Origin: Desertimonas sp963772825
Lineage (GTDB): Bacteria; Actinomycetota; Acidimicrobiia; Acidimicrobiales; Ilumatobacteraceae
Assembly (NCBI GenBank): GCA_963772825.1
Contig: CAVYYX010000002.1
Span: 10,026 to 74,025 of the forward strand
Reading direction: 5' to 3'
Length of the DNA: 64,000 nucleotides
A program made the position numbers and the translations under genes. Every line of letters starts with the position of its first letter. Position 1 is the stretch's first letter. The notes under the pieces were generated by a model that was not told the origin of the DNA, ran no database searches, and saw nothing but the letters and a program-made list of their open reading frames with translations. Of the stretch, positions 9,566 through 20,084 are shown one piece after another.

Positions 9566-9586
9566 GATACATCGTGCGATACATCG
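9566..9586 (-). promoter_or_regulatory. Tandem GATACATCG repeats upstream of integrase
   Basis: Two exact GATACATCG copies, 12 bp apart, lie between the integrase start and the attachment tRNA. They could be arm-type integrase/excisionase sites or an operator. Confidence 0.4.
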
Positions 9587-9597
9587 GCCGAAAACGG

Positions 9598-9630
9598 CCG
9601 AGGACCCCGCCGTTCTGGCGGGGTCCTCGG
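9598..9630 (-). terminator. Terminator downstream of tRNA-Arg
   Basis: Perfect 14-bp stem CCGAGGACCCCGCC / GGCGGGGTCCTCGG with a 5-nt loop, followed on the minus strand by CCGTTTTCGG. It lies 39 bp past the tRNA 3' end. Confidence 0.65.
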
Positions 9631-9668
9631 ACTCTTATCACACCTGCTAGACCGGCAGATTCGGTCAG

Positions 9669-9741
9669 CGCGCTCGGAGGGAGTCGAACCCCCAACCTTC
9701 TGATCCGTAGTCAGATGCTCTATCCATTGAGCTACGAGCGC
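9669..9741 (-). tRNA. tRNA-Arg (ACG)
   Basis: Reads GCGCTCGTAGCTCAATGG... with anticodon loop CTGACTACGGATCAG (anticodon ACG), T-loop GGGTTCGACTC and acceptor strand CGAGCGC plus discriminator G; 73 nt with no encoded CCA. Its 3' end faces the integrase, making it the probable attB of the left-hand element. I could not find the matching repeat of the tRNA 3' end further left, so the far boundary is probably outside the window. Confidence 0.95.
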
Positions 9742-9839
9742 AGTCGTTGTGGCCCGGTGAGTCTACGCCGGTGTCGGGGCGATGAAACGGGAGTTGGCGG
9801 TCGGGACGCCCGTACCCAGTGAGTGTGGAAGCAGCACAG

Positions 9840-9878
9840 GACAAGCTCGACCACTGCCGGACCATTGACGACGATCAA
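9840..9878 (-). pseudogene. 5' stub of a VapC/FitB toxin gene
   Basis: Overlapping the antitoxin stop (TTGA), the minus strand reads M-IVVNGPAVVELVL. This is recognisably the first PIN strand (family form IVVDASAVVELLL), but the catalytic Asp is Asn and homology ends after about 13 codons. The rest of the toxin is missing before tRNA-Arg. Confidence 0.5.
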
Positions 9879-10102
9879 CGTGCGTCGCGTTCGGCCCGTA
9901 CCGCTTCCGCCGCGGACTCTGAAGTCGTCGCGGGGAGACGAGTCCTGATCCGTTCAAGAAGCTCGGCTCGCGTCGGACGTTCCATTGAGCGTCTCAACTC
10001 GTTCAACGCGTACTCGGACAGCGACGTGCCCTCCATCGCAGCACGAGCCTTCAGTCGACGGTGCAACTCATCTGGCACATTGCGAATCTGGAGCATCTTC
10101 AT
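9875..10102 (-). CDS. FitA-type RHH antitoxin, toxin lost
   Basis: 75 residues from ATG 10102: MKMLQIRNVPDELHRRLKAR followed by AAMEGTSLSEYALNELRRSM. This is the standard FitA/VapB ribbon-helix-helix domain, followed by a basic tail. Normally it partners a PIN toxin immediately downstream; here only a stub of that gene remains. An ATG two codons inside (10096) is an alternative start. The orphan antitoxin could still repress other RHH operators. Confidence 0.8.
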   Translation of the reverse strand: MKMLQIRNVPDELHRRLKARAAMEGTSLSEYALNELRRSMERPTRAELLERIRTRLPATTSESAAEAVRAERDAR

Positions 10103-10134
10103 GCACCCAACATGGTTGCATGCCCGCGCTGGCG

Positions 10135-11973
10135 TCAGCGGTCGATTGCTCCCGGGGCGAGCGCCGTGTCGAAGCGCAGGCCGCTCCATCCCTCGCCCTC
10201 GCCGGTCCGCTTGCGGCGGCCGATCCACAGCGCCGTGCCGCCGTCGGGGGTGCGGGCGAGCTGGTAGCGGCGGGTGACGACGGCGCCGTCGCGGGGCACC
10301 TCCTCCTCGGCGATGCGCAGCCGGTCCGTGGCGACGTCGGCGTCGGGTGCCGTGCGGAGCAGCGTGCCGCGCACGTGGGTGACGTCGGTCGTGCCGTCGG
10401 CGCGGAAGTGCAGCAGCGGGCGCCGCTCCAGCTCGATCGTGCCGGCTGGGGCGTCCGGCACGGGCACGGCGACGAAGGGCACCCAGTGATCGGGCACCGG
10501 GGTCATCAACCGGTAGACGATCGCCGCGTCGTCGAGGTCGCCTGGCAGTTGCTGGCGCAGGGAGATCGGCGGCGCGGCACGCGACCGGTTGACCGGCTCG
10601 CCCGTGGCGGCCTGCACGATGCGCTCGACGCCCCACACGAGGTTGGCCATCTCGTCACGGAACAGGGCGACCTCCTCCAACGGGTCGCTCTCGAGGACGT
10701 GCGGGAGCACCGGCGGCACGACGAACACGTCGGCTCGTGCCGACTCCTCGGTCGACGGCGTCAGGCCGAACATGCTCCACCCGCCCGGCTGTCTTGCCGG
10801 GCCGACGTTCACCTCGACACCGAACGTGTCGACGACGGTGAGCGAGTTGACCCGCATCGCCGCGCCGGCGGGGACGTCGACGGGCACGACGAACCAGTCG
10901 ACGCCGTAGGCGAGGGAGAACTCGACGAGGGCCATCCGGGTGAGATCGGTGGGGCCGGCTTCGATGCCGCCGAGGTACACCTTGGCGTCCTCGAACGCCC
11001 ACAGCCGGTCGGCGGGCATCCCGGGGAACGACGCCACCGTCGGCAGGCGCCGCTGCGGTCGGCGCTCGGGATCGCCGCCCCGTCCCGCCGGCGTCTCCCC
11101 GAGGTCGCCGAACACCGCCCGGAAGTCGGTCCAGTCGACCCGCCCCGACGTGTACTCGTCGGCCTGGAGGACCGTGCGACCGGTCACCGGCAGCTCCGCC
11201 TGGACGGCGAAGGAGTACTCCTGACGGTGCGGGTTCCATGCCGCTGGGCCGGCCCCGCTGCCGGATCCGACGAGATATCCCTCGTACCAGCGCAACCAGG
11301 CGCCGAGGACCGTGCGTGCCGTCTCCTCGGCGACGGCGCCGCCGCCGTCGTCGAAACCGGCCGGCAGTCCGATCAGTGGCCCGTCGCCGTCGCGCAGCGG
11401 AACGAGGGCGGCGGCGACACGGGCGGCGTCGGGAACCCGTCCGGCCGTCACGCGGGCGCGAGCCGTGCCGACGCGATCGGGAAGCCCAGGGTCGTCCGGC
11501 GTCGGCGCGGCGAACCGCCACGCCGCCAGCACCGACGGTCGCGCCGAGTCGAGGCCGGCCGCGGAGAGCATGCGCAGCAGCTGCATCCCGGCGGCAGCCC
11601 GCACCCGCTCGGCCGGGACCTCGACGCCCTCGGCCTCGACGCGAGCCTCCAGCGGGAGCGCTTCGTCGACGATGTCGACGGCGCCGTCCTCGTCGTCGTG
11701 GCCGTGCGGCGTGCCTGCGAAGAGCCGCGACAGCGGGGCGTGCTCGACGTCGAGCAGCGTGGCGATCGGCGTGCCGCCGTCCTCGCCGCGCAGCTCACCG
11801 AACTGCCATTGCCGGCCGATCATCCACAACGGATCGGCACTCAGCGCCTGCAGCCCCGGCAACAGGTCGGCGCTCAGCGACATCGGTTCGAGGCGCGACC
11901 ACGTGACGATCGACGGCATCGCGACCAGCTCGAGGTCGAGTCGGTCGTTGGGCAGGCTCCAGATGTCGCTCAT
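10135..11973 (-). CDS. Large conserved protein of unknown function (last gene of giant-protein operon)
   Basis: 612 residues, no signal peptide or membrane segment. The N-terminus holds ALSADPLWMIGRQWQFGEL and RGEDGGTPI (about residues 43-70), which I recognise as a recurring motif of uncharacterised bacterial proteins with no named function. The rest is Ala/Asp/Pro/Val-rich with many short beta-like stretches (YSFAVQAELPVTGRT, VYLGGIEAGPTDLTRMALVEFSLAYGVDWFVVPV). It starts 10 bp after the 4.6-kb gene upstream, so the two are co-transcribed. It is unbroken over 1.8 kb. It is the terminal gene of the minus-strand set that begins at 25955. Function unknown; a structural or assembly partner of the other large proteins is a guess from operon position. 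Confidence 0.7.
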   Translation of the reverse strand: MSDIWSLPNDRLDLELVAMPSIVTWSRLEPMSLSADLLPGLQALSADPLWMIGRQWQFGELRGEDGGTPIATLLDVEHAPLSRLFAGTPHGHDDEDGAVDIVDEALPLEARVEAEGVEVPAERVRAAAGMQLLRMLSAAGLDSARPSVLAAWRFAAPTPDDPGLPDRVGTARARVTAGRVPDAARVAAALVPLRDGDGPLIGLPAGFDDGGGAVAEETARTVLGAWLRWYEGYLVGSGSGAGPAAWNPHRQEYSFAVQAELPVTGRTVLQADEYTSGRVDWTDFRAVFGDLGETPAGRGGDPERRPQRRLPTVASFPGMPADRLWAFEDAKVYLGGIEAGPTDLTRMALVEFSLAYGVDWFVVPVDVPAGAAMRVNSLTVVDTFGVEVNVGPARQPGGWSMFGLTPSTEESARADVFVVPPVLPHVLESDPLEEVALFRDEMANLVWGVERIVQAATGEPVNRSRAAPPISLRQQLPGDLDDAAIVYRLMTPVPDHWVPFVAVPVPDAPAGTIELERRPLLHFRADGTTDVTHVRGTLLRTAPDADVATDRLRIAEEEVPRDGAVVTRRYQLARTPDGGTALWIGRRKRTGEGEGWSGLRFDTALAPGAIDR

Positions 11974-11983
11974 GTCATCACCC

Positions 11984-14900
11984 TCACTTCCCGGTGATCG
12001 CCGAGGTGGCCATCGTCAGCAGGCCGGCCGCCTCGGCGGCATCGACGAGCCACCTGATCGGCACGGACGGCACGTCGCGGGTGTAGTTGTTCGGCAGGTA
12101 GAGGGCCGGGATCAGCCCGGCGAAACCCTCGATCTCCTTGAGGCTCAACGTGCGCAGCTTGGCCAGGGCGGCCACCTCGTCGACCGTCTCGAGGACGGTG
12201 TCGATGTCCCAGCGGTCCGGGTCGGGGTCGGGGTGCACCGCGAGCACGATCGCCTGCGGTGGCCGGGCACCGGGGGCGTCGTAGTTGAACGTCACGCCGG
12301 CCGTGTGCTCCGTCGCCGGGATCACCTCCGTCCAGGCGTCGACGAACAGGCCGGCCTGCGGCTGCGCCGGATCGAACGCTCCCGAGGAGACGACGACGAC
12401 GCCGACCGTGCCGGCCGGCGGGGGTCCCTCCGGGCCGAAGGGCAGCTCGCACCACCGGGCCCCCGGTCGATGAGGAAGCTGGGCGACGGCGACATCGCCG
12501 ACGACGTCGACGCCCGACGCCTCGGCGTGCAGCAGCAGCCCGCACAGCGGATCGACCTCGGGCCGCACGAGGCTCGCCCGGTCGAGCCAGGCCATCACCG
12601 CCGTGTCGTCGCCGCCGACGAGGGCGGCCCGGTCGGCGAGCGACGTCGCCAGCTCGTCCGCCGACGCCAGCGAGAACACCGGGAGCACCGGCTGACTGGC
12701 ACCGAGGGCGAGAGCAGCGAGCTCGACCTGGCGGACCACCGGGTCGTCGTCGGCACCGAGCGGGCGAGCGGCCAGTTCGTCGAGTTGGCTCACCCGCTGA
12801 GCCAGCAGACCGCCGATCTCGTCGGCCTGCGCGACCAGCACGGCCTCCTCGTCCTCCTGCCCCGGGGACGCCGCCGGCAACGCCTCGCCGCCGACCAGTT
12901 CGGAGACGGCCAGCAGCGCAGCGCGCAGCGCTGGCGCCGTCCTCGCCGCACCGGTCAGGTCGTCTCGAGCGGCGCGCACGGCGTCGACGCAGTCGTCGAC
13001 CCTGGTACGCAGCTCGTCGAGATCGACGGTGCCGGCGACGACGTTGCGGGCGACCTCGGCGAGCGCCAGGTCGGTTCCCGCCAGCGGCCGGCTGCCGCCC
13101 ACCAGGCGCCCCGCCCAGCCGGTCACCGTGTGCAGCACGCTGAGGTCGTCGCACTCGATCCGATCGTCGGGCTGAGGATCGGCGACCCGTTCGCCGAGCA
13201 CCGCGCAGATCCGTGCCCCCAACTCCGAGACGCCACCCGGCGCCGGGCGCTCGGCGGTGAGCACGAGGGCGAGTGGCGACAGGCCGAGCTCGGCGGCGCT
13301 CACCGTGCCGAGGTCGGTGACGACATCGGGCTCGCCGTCCACCGCCGCCCGACGCACGAGCCGCCCGCTCGCCGTCGAGCGCGGCGGGGTCGCCGAGCAC
13401 GTTGCCAAGCCAGCTGTCGAGGCGCGGTTCGGCGCGGCCGCGAACACCTCGCTCCGGCCATCCCGCCGCCGGCGAGTCAGCCTGCAGCGAAACGAGCACC
13501 CGGTTGGTCACCATCGCCCCCGCCCGCGGCGTGCGCACGACGTCCGCCTCGACGGGTCGCTCCTGGCGATCGAGGGCCCCGGCCGCGGCGCTCGCCCGTT
13601 CGAGGTTGCCGGCCGTCAGCTGATGAACGCATTCGGCGAACAGCACGTCGGTGACGGCGTCGTAGTTCGCCGCCACGGCCCGCAGCACGTCCTCCAACTG
13701 GGGTCTGCGAGCCTCGGCGCCGACCCGGCCGACGAGCGCCTCCCATTCGTTGGGCGGCCCGGCGAACAACGACAGCAGCTTCACGCCGTCGACGACGTCA
13801 CGGGCGGCCACCGACTCGACCGGCTCCTCGTGCTCCTCGTCGCGCGACTGCAGCGGTGCCTCGATGCGCAGCGGCACGGTCAGGTCGGCGAGCCCGGCGT
13901 CGCGTAGTCGTCGCTCGACGCGGTAGCCGACGAGGGCGGCGATCGACTGGCCGGCGGCGACTCCCTCGAGCAAGGCCATCGCCTCGCGCACGCGGACCGA
14001 GCTGAGGTCGAGCTCGAACGCCCCGCTGCCGGCGTGGGCCTGCCGACCGCTGCGCAGGACGGCGGCGGCGACGGCGTGGCCGAGCGACGGGGCGAGCACG
14101 TGGCCGAGACTCTCGGCACCGGCGCCGGAGTCGGGACGAAGATCCTCCACCCAGCCGTAGCACCCGAGATGGATGCCGGTGGGGCGGGCCTCGCGCTGGC
14201 GCGTCAGCCGGGCGTGGGCGAGGGCCGTCAGCCAGGCGTCGAGCCGCGAGCTGAACAGGTCGAGCACGCCGCGGAACGCCCACTCGATCTCCTCCGCCGG
14301 CGACTGGGCGACGACGTCGGTGGAGGCGAGGAAGCGGGCGATCGAGTGCGCCGGGCTCGCCGGGTCGGCGAGGATGTCGATGATCGGCGTGGAGTCGAGC
14401 TCCACCGCCACCTGGTCGTGGACGAACTGTCCGGTGTCGGCGAGCACCGTGTCGGCGAGCTGCCGTGACGTCGTGAACTGCAACGGTGGCCGGTTGGCGA
14501 CCTCGACCTGCTCGACGCGGATGAGGTCGGTCGCCCGAACCCCCGCCTTGGTGAACCCGGCGAGCTGGGCGGCTTCGAGCGTCAGCCCGACGATCGAGCG
14601 CTTCGACGCCGAGAGGTCCATCTCCTGGCAGGCGGCGAACGCCAGCAGCGCTTCGAGCAGGGCGATCGAGTTCTGGCGCAGGTTGAGGTCGCGGCGGCCC
14701 GTCGTCCCGGCGCGGGCGAGGCCGGCGATCTCGGCGATGTACGACGTGCCGGCATCGCCCTTCTGCACGAGCGGGACGTTGAGCGGGAGGGCCTGATCGG
14801 TCGCCGTGAGGTACTGCACCTTGAGGGCGCCGGTGTTCGACACGCCGAGCAGGTCGGTGACCGTGTAGAGGTACGGCGCCTGGTGCGTGCGCAGGAGCGT

Positions 14901-16596
14901 CATCCAGTCCGTCGACGACCACTGCGGCGGCGGGGTCATGTCCCGCCAGCGCAACGACCACGGCACCGGGGTGCGCTGCAGCAGGTCGAGGATGATGTCC
15001 TCGACGTCGCTCTGTTCACCGGCCCGACCGAGGCGCGGAACGTTGCCGGTGAGCCGCTGCCACAGCGAGCGCAACGTCCCGCCGACCCGGGAGATCGCGG
15101 CCTCGGAGCGGTCGCCGGGGCTCGGGCGGTAGCGGCGGGCGACGACGGGCAGCACACCGTAGGGCTGCGGGCCGACGCGGATCGTCGGCAGCGGACCGGA
15201 GGGATGGACGTGCTCGGCGGCGTAGACGCGCAGCTCTTCCGTCAGGGCATCCGGTGCCAGCGGATCGAGCAGCTCGCGCAGGTAGTAGCCACCGGTCGCT
15301 TCCCACAGCGCGTCGACGAGCGCCGACTCGGTGCGGTGATGCGATGCCGCCGGCGCCCGGAGCAGCAGCGAGGGCCGCCGGCGAGACCCCCAACGCCGCC
15401 GCCAGTCGACCGGCGGCGACGTCGACCGACACGTCCGGGTCGACGCCGGTCACCGGCGGCGCCCACTCCGCTACCTGCTCGGACGGCGCCGTCGAGAAGG
15501 CGCTGCGCTGCGCCCCGGTGTTGTTCGTCGGCGTGCCGGGAGCGACGAAGGCGAGGTCGCCGGTGGCGGCGTGGGCGGCGAGCAGCTCCTCCAGCGACGC
15601 AGCGGCGTCGTCGGGCGTCAGCGTCCAGTCGACGCCGGCGACGACGAGCCGGGTCAGGCCGTGGGCGAGGGTGTGACCGGTGGTCAGATCGGCTTCCCTG
15701 ACGGTCAGCGCCATGCCGGCGTCGCGTGCGGCGTCGAGGTCGAGCGCCCAGCGCAAGGCGTCCTGGACCTTGGGCAGCTTGGAGTCGTCCGGTGGTTCCG
15801 GCGGCGCTTCTTCGGGGGCGGGCGTCGGTCCGGCGGCGAGCCGGTCGGGCACCGGCCGTTCCGACCACACCCTGAACACTTCCTCGCCGGCCTGGTAGCC
15901 GACGGCCACCCAATGCTCCGGGAGGGCCGTCGCTTCCACCGCTCTCGTCCACGAGGTCGCCCGCCGTGGCGTGTCGGGGAACTCCGGCGAACCATCGGGC
16001 GCGGCGTCGGTGTTCGTCGGATGAAGCGTCTCGACCAGGTACCGGGCGCGGCCGGGGCGGAACCGTCCAGCCACCGTCTGCCACGCCTGGTCGGCGACGT
16101 CGCCGTCGTCGAGCGCCGCCCAGCGTTGCTGCCAGTACCACTCCGCCGCCTGCCGTTCGTCGTCGGTGAACTCGGGCTCGTGCCCGTCGAGGTGGACCTG
16201 ATCGGGGTAGATGCGGATGTCGAGCGACGTCTGATCCGGGGCGAACCGCGTCTCGATGCGCACCGGGAGCATGGCGATCGGGACGTTGGCGTCGAGCGTC
16301 CGTACCGAGTCGCCGATGTCGCGCCCGACGAGCAGGCCGGTGGCGAGGTCGCTGATCCCACCGATCAGCTCCGAACGCCGGTCGTGCAGGGCGGCCCGTC
16401 GCGTCTCCAGTTCGACGACGGCGCGCTCGGCATCGGCGAGCGCTGCAGTGTCGGTGACCGTTCGGCGCAGCTGGTCGAGTGTCGAGCTGCTGGCCGCCAG
16501 CTCGACGCGCAACGCGGTCTGCTCGGCGGTGACCGACGCCAGCTCCTGGCGGTTCCGGGTCAGCTCACCGAGGTCGAGGTCGACGGGGTCAGGCAT
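11984..16596 (-). CDS. Giant protein (~1537 aa) with N-terminal coiled coil, two frameshifts
   Basis: Residues 1-75 form a heptad-rich coiled coil (NRQELASVTAEQTALRVEL, then TDTAALADAERAVVELETRR). Next comes the motif NVPIAMLPVRIETRFAPD followed by IRIYPDQVHLDGHEPEFTDD and AEWYWQQRWAA. I recognise this as characteristic of an unnamed protein family. The frame changes near 15365 (to LLLRAPAASHHRTESALVDALW) and near 13378 (to GRLVRRAAVDGEPDVVTDLG); on both sides the protein continues convincingly to a TGA at 11984. A conserved tail ends PALYLPNNYTRDVPSVPIRWLVDAAEAAGLL. No signal peptide or membrane span is visible. It begins 20 bp after the 3.3-kb gene upstream. Function unknown; size and coiled coil suggest a scaffold or assembly role. 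Confidence 0.65.
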
Positions 16597-16615
16597 CGGT
16601 CACGGCTCCATCTCG

Positions 16616-19600
16616 TCAGGGCATCTCGGTCAGGTTGCGTCCATGGACGAGGACCTGGACGGGGTTCTGGAACATCGCCTCGGCGACCATCGCTCCGTTG
16701 CTCGGCGACGGCGCCAGCCCGCGCTGCGCGGCAGTCGTGCGCAGCTGCTCGGCGGTGAACGGTGCGCCGGGTTGCATCTCGGTATCCGTCCACGCCACCT
16801 CCCGCCACGCATCGAGCGTGCCGCGCAACGGGTCGACGGTCTCGTCGAACCCGAACCGCGGCTCCGTGATCTGCTCCTGCAGGGCGAAGAACCAGCCGTC
16901 GCCGGTGTGGATGTCGTCGTCCTCGAGGTCGAAGCCGAAGAACGAGATGTCCGGTTCCAGCAGGCCGGAGAAGATCGGCCGCTTGACATCGGCGTCGTTG
17001 GTGCTCGGCGTGGTCGGTCCGCTCGCCTTGATCGCCAGCACGACCGTGTTCGGGTAGCGGCGCAGCAACTCGCCGCGGATCAGCAGCACGAGGTTCGACT
17101 CGCCGCCGGCGACATCGACCAACGAGCTGCTCAGCGGGCGCCACTGATGCATCGGGGCGACGTCGTTGCCACCGTCGATGCGATCCCAGAAGCGGCGCAG
17201 CGGCGTGCCCCGCTGGTCGGTCGGATAGCGGCGCCACAGCAGCTCGCGGTTGAGCTCGTGATTGAGCCCGGCGAGGAAGGCGGCGACGAAGCGTGGGTTG
17301 GTCTCCAGCAGCGTCACCGAGTCGGGTGGGATGGCGTCCACGCCGGGCAGCAGCCGGGCGCGGTCGTAGCGGGCGAGCAGGCGGTAGCTCGGGTCGTGCA
17401 GCTCCGGGTAGGCCATGATGCGGTCGAATTGCGGGGCGACGGTGAGACCGCCGATCGCCGTGCCGGCGGTCATCAGGTCGAGCGACGTGGCGCCGAAGCG
17501 GACCATCGAGGCCACACGGCTGGTGTGGGCGAACGTCGGGTCGCAGCGCGCCGTGAGGGCGGCTGCCGCGGCCGCCAGCTGGAAGGCCACGACGGATGTT
17601 GCCGGCGCCGCCACGCCGATCCCCGACACCTCGCCGACGTGGCCGATCGCCTGCTCGAAGCGGCCGATGACCACCGCGTCCTTGACGAGTGGTGGCACCG
17701 TGACGACGGGGCCCTCGAAGATCGGTCCGTTGTCACGGTCCGGGATCTCGTCGCGGTCGATGTCGATGTCGATGTCGATGTCGTCGCGGGGCCGCCGGAC
17801 GACGACGTCGTCGAGGTCGCGGCCGCGCTCGACGCGGAGGTCCCCACGGGTCGGTCCGCTGCGGATGACGAAGGGACGCTCGCCGGGTTCCAAGGCGTCG
17901 GCGGGCAGGCGCATCCGGCGGGCGACGGTGCCGATGTTGATGTCGGCATCGAAGCGGCCGATGACGATGTTCGGTTCGGTCTCCGGGGTGCGCAGCACGA
18001 CCGTGCCGGTCCTCGTGATGTCCATCGGGCGAACCTCGAAGAACCCGGTCCCGACGCCCTTTCCGATGACGAAGCCGGACGGGTCGGCGTTGGTCTTGGC
18101 GGCGAGTTGCAGGGCGAGGATCGGATCGACGGCCTTGGTGTCGAGCTGCGCCGTGTCGATCGACAGTTCGCGGATCGCGGCGACGTGCTTCGAGGTGACG
18201 AAACCGGTCTGGCGCAGGTCGCTGCGCAGGGTCAACCGGCGATCCGCGGCGACCGGCTCGAACGTCGCCCCGGCGCCGGCGAGCATCGTCGCCGCCTGCT
18301 CCTTCGTGCGCAGCACCGGCAGGCCGACCGGGGCGAGGTCGACCTGGCCGTCGGCCCGCTCGATCGGTGCCGCCCCTGGGCGCGGGGCGACGCCGATCGG
18401 CACGAACTTCGTCGGGTCGACCGACGGCGTGCCCGCCGAGAGCTTGCCGAGCAAGCCGGCGCCGATGACGGCGGGATCGGTCTGGGTGACCTTGGCCGTC
18501 TTGCGCATGAAGCGGCCGGTCGGGGCGATGAACCGACGCATCGCCGGGTCGATCGATGCGTCGGGCAGGCTCGTCGGGCCGATCGCCGCCCGCACCGAGG
18601 CGCCGGCCATCGGCGCCCGCCCGGCCAGCGGGCTGGCGAACGTGAGCACCTCGGCGGTCGGCAGCGCGGCGATCGACTTGGCATGCAGGCGGATCGACGC
18701 CTCGATCGACAGCCGGGCCCGCGACAACAAGGCGTTGGCCTTGAGCACCGCCCCGACCTGCTGCCAGCACGCCGTCATCAGGTCCTCTTGCTCGCGGCGC
18801 ACGACTTCGGCACCGAGCCCGGCGGCGACACGGGCCCGCGGGTCGAGGTTGGCCTCGGCGAACCAGCCGTCGTCGAGGTCGGCGACGTGGAAGCGGTTGG
18901 CCGGCCAGGCGCCGTACAGCGGCGGGCCGACGGCGCCGTCGTCGGGATCGGTGCCCGACGGGTCGGCGATGTCGTCGAGCAGCACAGCGAGCGGCTGGCG
19001 CAGCTCCGCCGGGACGTCGCCGATCACGCCGTCGTCCTGGCCGAGGGCGCGCAACGCGCCGTCCATCTCGATGACGTGGCCGGGGTGACCGTCGGGAAGG
19101 TCGACCGGGCCACCAGCGGCACCGATGTGCATCTTCACCGTGCCGACCGTGGGGACGCCGTCCTCCGATTCGATGACGAACGGGGTGAGCCGGCGGGCGA
19201 GCGACTCGAAGTCGCCCTCCGGTCCGGTGGCGAACGACCAGTGGAAGTACAGCGGGAGGGTGATCGAATCCTGCTCGGTCCACGCCGGCTCGAGCGTCGC
19301 CGCCTGCGGCGTCTGGCCGAGACCGCGGGCCACGCCGGCGTTGAACGCCGGCACGAGGCAGGCCAGCCAGCGGGCGTTCGGGCGCAGTCGCCGGGGGCAC
19401 AGCAGCCGCGACACGTGGCGGTCGGGATCGCTGGCGATGAACGACGCCGCGTTGACGCCGGTGCCTTCGGCGACGAGCAACTGGGTGTGCGCCCAGGCCC
19501 ACGAGTCGGCGAGCGACGGCAGTTCCGCCGCCGCCCCGGACTCGATGATGAGTTTCGGCAGCGGTGCCGCGGCGGTCACCGACACTCCGGGGCGATCCTC

Positions 19601-19966
19601 GACGACCACGAGGGCGAGCCACGGTCGCAGCTGACCGAGCGGGTTGGCGGCCGACGGCGTGAACAGCCACGGCAGGTCGGGATCGTCGAAGTCGACGGCG
19701 GCGAGGAAGTTCGGTTCGACGTTGGAGGCGTCGGGCCGCGGGGTCAGCCGGACGATGGCGGCCGGGTCGATGCCCACGACGTCGCCGGGGCCGGCGATCG
19801 CCGTCGTCGTCGAACCGGAGCCGTGACCGCCGGTGAGCACGACGTCGAGCTTCACCGCGGCCCGCGCCGGCAACGAGCCCGCCGACGCGGCGGAGTGGTC
19901 GGTGACCGCGGCGGCGAGCCCCCGTCGGGTCCACGGCAGGAACCGGTAGACGGCCGGGGTGCTCAT
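16616..19966 (-). CDS. Large protein of unknown function (1116 aa)
   Basis: Intact 3.35-kb frame starting MSTPAVYRFLPWTRRGLAAA. No signal peptide; composition is rich in Ala, Pro, Asp and Arg. Visible blocks include PWLFTPSAANPLGQLRPWLALVVVED (about residues 95-120) and a D-I repeat, DDIDIDIDIDRDE (about 727-738), encoded by a GATGTC hexamer run. A C-terminal block reads LVLLIRGELLRRYPNTVVLAIKA. These blocks have the feel of a conserved family, but I cannot name it. It lies between the DUF6603-like gene and the coiled-coil giant gene; the 118-bp gap upstream holds a repeat at 19980-20056. It probably belongs to the same transcript and complex. Confidence 0.7.
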   Translation of the reverse strand: MSTPAVYRFLPWTRRGLAAAVTDHSAASAGSLPARAAVKLDVVLTGGHGSGSTTTAIAGPGDVVGIDPAAIVRLTPRPDASNVEPNFLAAVDFDDPDLPWLFTPSAANPLGQLRPWLALVVVEDRPGVSVTAAAPLPKLIIESGAAAELPSLADSWAWAHTQLLVAEGTGVNAASFIASDPDRHVSRLLCPRRLRPNARWLACLVPAFNAGVARGLGQTPQAATLEPAWTEQDSITLPLYFHWSFATGPEGDFESLARRLTPFVIESEDGVPTVGTVKMHIGAAGGPVDLPDGHPGHVIEMDGALRALGQDDGVIGDVPAELRQPLAVLLDDIADPSGTDPDDGAVGPPLYGAWPANRFHVADLDDGWFAEANLDPRARVAAGLGAEVVRREQEDLMTACWQQVGAVLKANALLSRARLSIEASIRLHAKSIAALPTAEVLTFASPLAGRAPMAGASVRAAIGPTSLPDASIDPAMRRFIAPTGRFMRKTAKVTQTDPAVIGAGLLGKLSAGTPSVDPTKFVPIGVAPRPGAAPIERADGQVDLAPVGLPVLRTKEQAATMLAGAGATFEPVAADRRLTLRSDLRQTGFVTSKHVAAIRELSIDTAQLDTKAVDPILALQLAAKTNADPSGFVIGKGVGTGFFEVRPMDITRTGTVVLRTPETEPNIVIGRFDADINIGTVARRMRLPADALEPGERPFVIRSGPTRGDLRVERGRDLDDVVVRRPRDDIDIDIDIDRDEIPDRDNGPIFEGPVVTVPPLVKDAVVIGRFEQAIGHVGEVSGIGVAAPATSVVAFQLAAAAAALTARCDPTFAHTSRVASMVRFGATSLDLMTAGTAIGGLTVAPQFDRIMAYPELHDPSYRLLARYDRARLLPGVDAIPPDSVTLLETNPRFVAAFLAGLNHELNRELLWRRYPTDQRGTPLRRFWDRIDGGNDVAPMHQWRPLSSSLVDVAGGESNLVLLIRGELLRRYPNTVVLAIKASGPTTPSTNDADVKRPIFSGLLEPDISFFGFDLEDDDIHTGDGWFFALQEQITEPRFGFDETVDPLRGTLDAWREVAWTDTEMQPGAPFTAEQLRTTAAQRGLAPSPSNGAMVAEAMFQNPVQVLVHGRNLTEMP

Positions 19967-19979
19967 GGCAACACCTCTC

Positions 19980-20056
19980 GATCTGGGCGGCCAACTGGCC
20001 GGAATCCGGACCGAACGCCGCCCAGATCACGATCTGGACCGGAGGCCGCCCAGATC
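19980..20056. repeat. Palindromic repeat family 2, copy a (CTGGGCGGC)
   Basis: GATCTGGGCGGC pairs with GCCGCCCAGATC 38 nt downstream. A third partial copy (CTGGACCGGAGGCCGCCCAGATC) follows. A close copy with identical layout lies at 53712-53786. It sits inside the operon, between the DUF6603-like gene and the next large gene. Confidence 0.6.
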
Positions 20057-20084
20057 GGCAACGGCGCGCATGCAGCGTGGCTGG

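Noticed and set aside
9985..11997. 670-residue plus-strand frame
   Set aside because: Antisense to the 612-aa protein gene, which has the coherent conserved motifs.
17755..17786. GATGTC hexamer run as a phase-variable microsatellite
   Set aside because: The unit is 6 bp and in frame (DI repeats), so length changes would not shift the frame.
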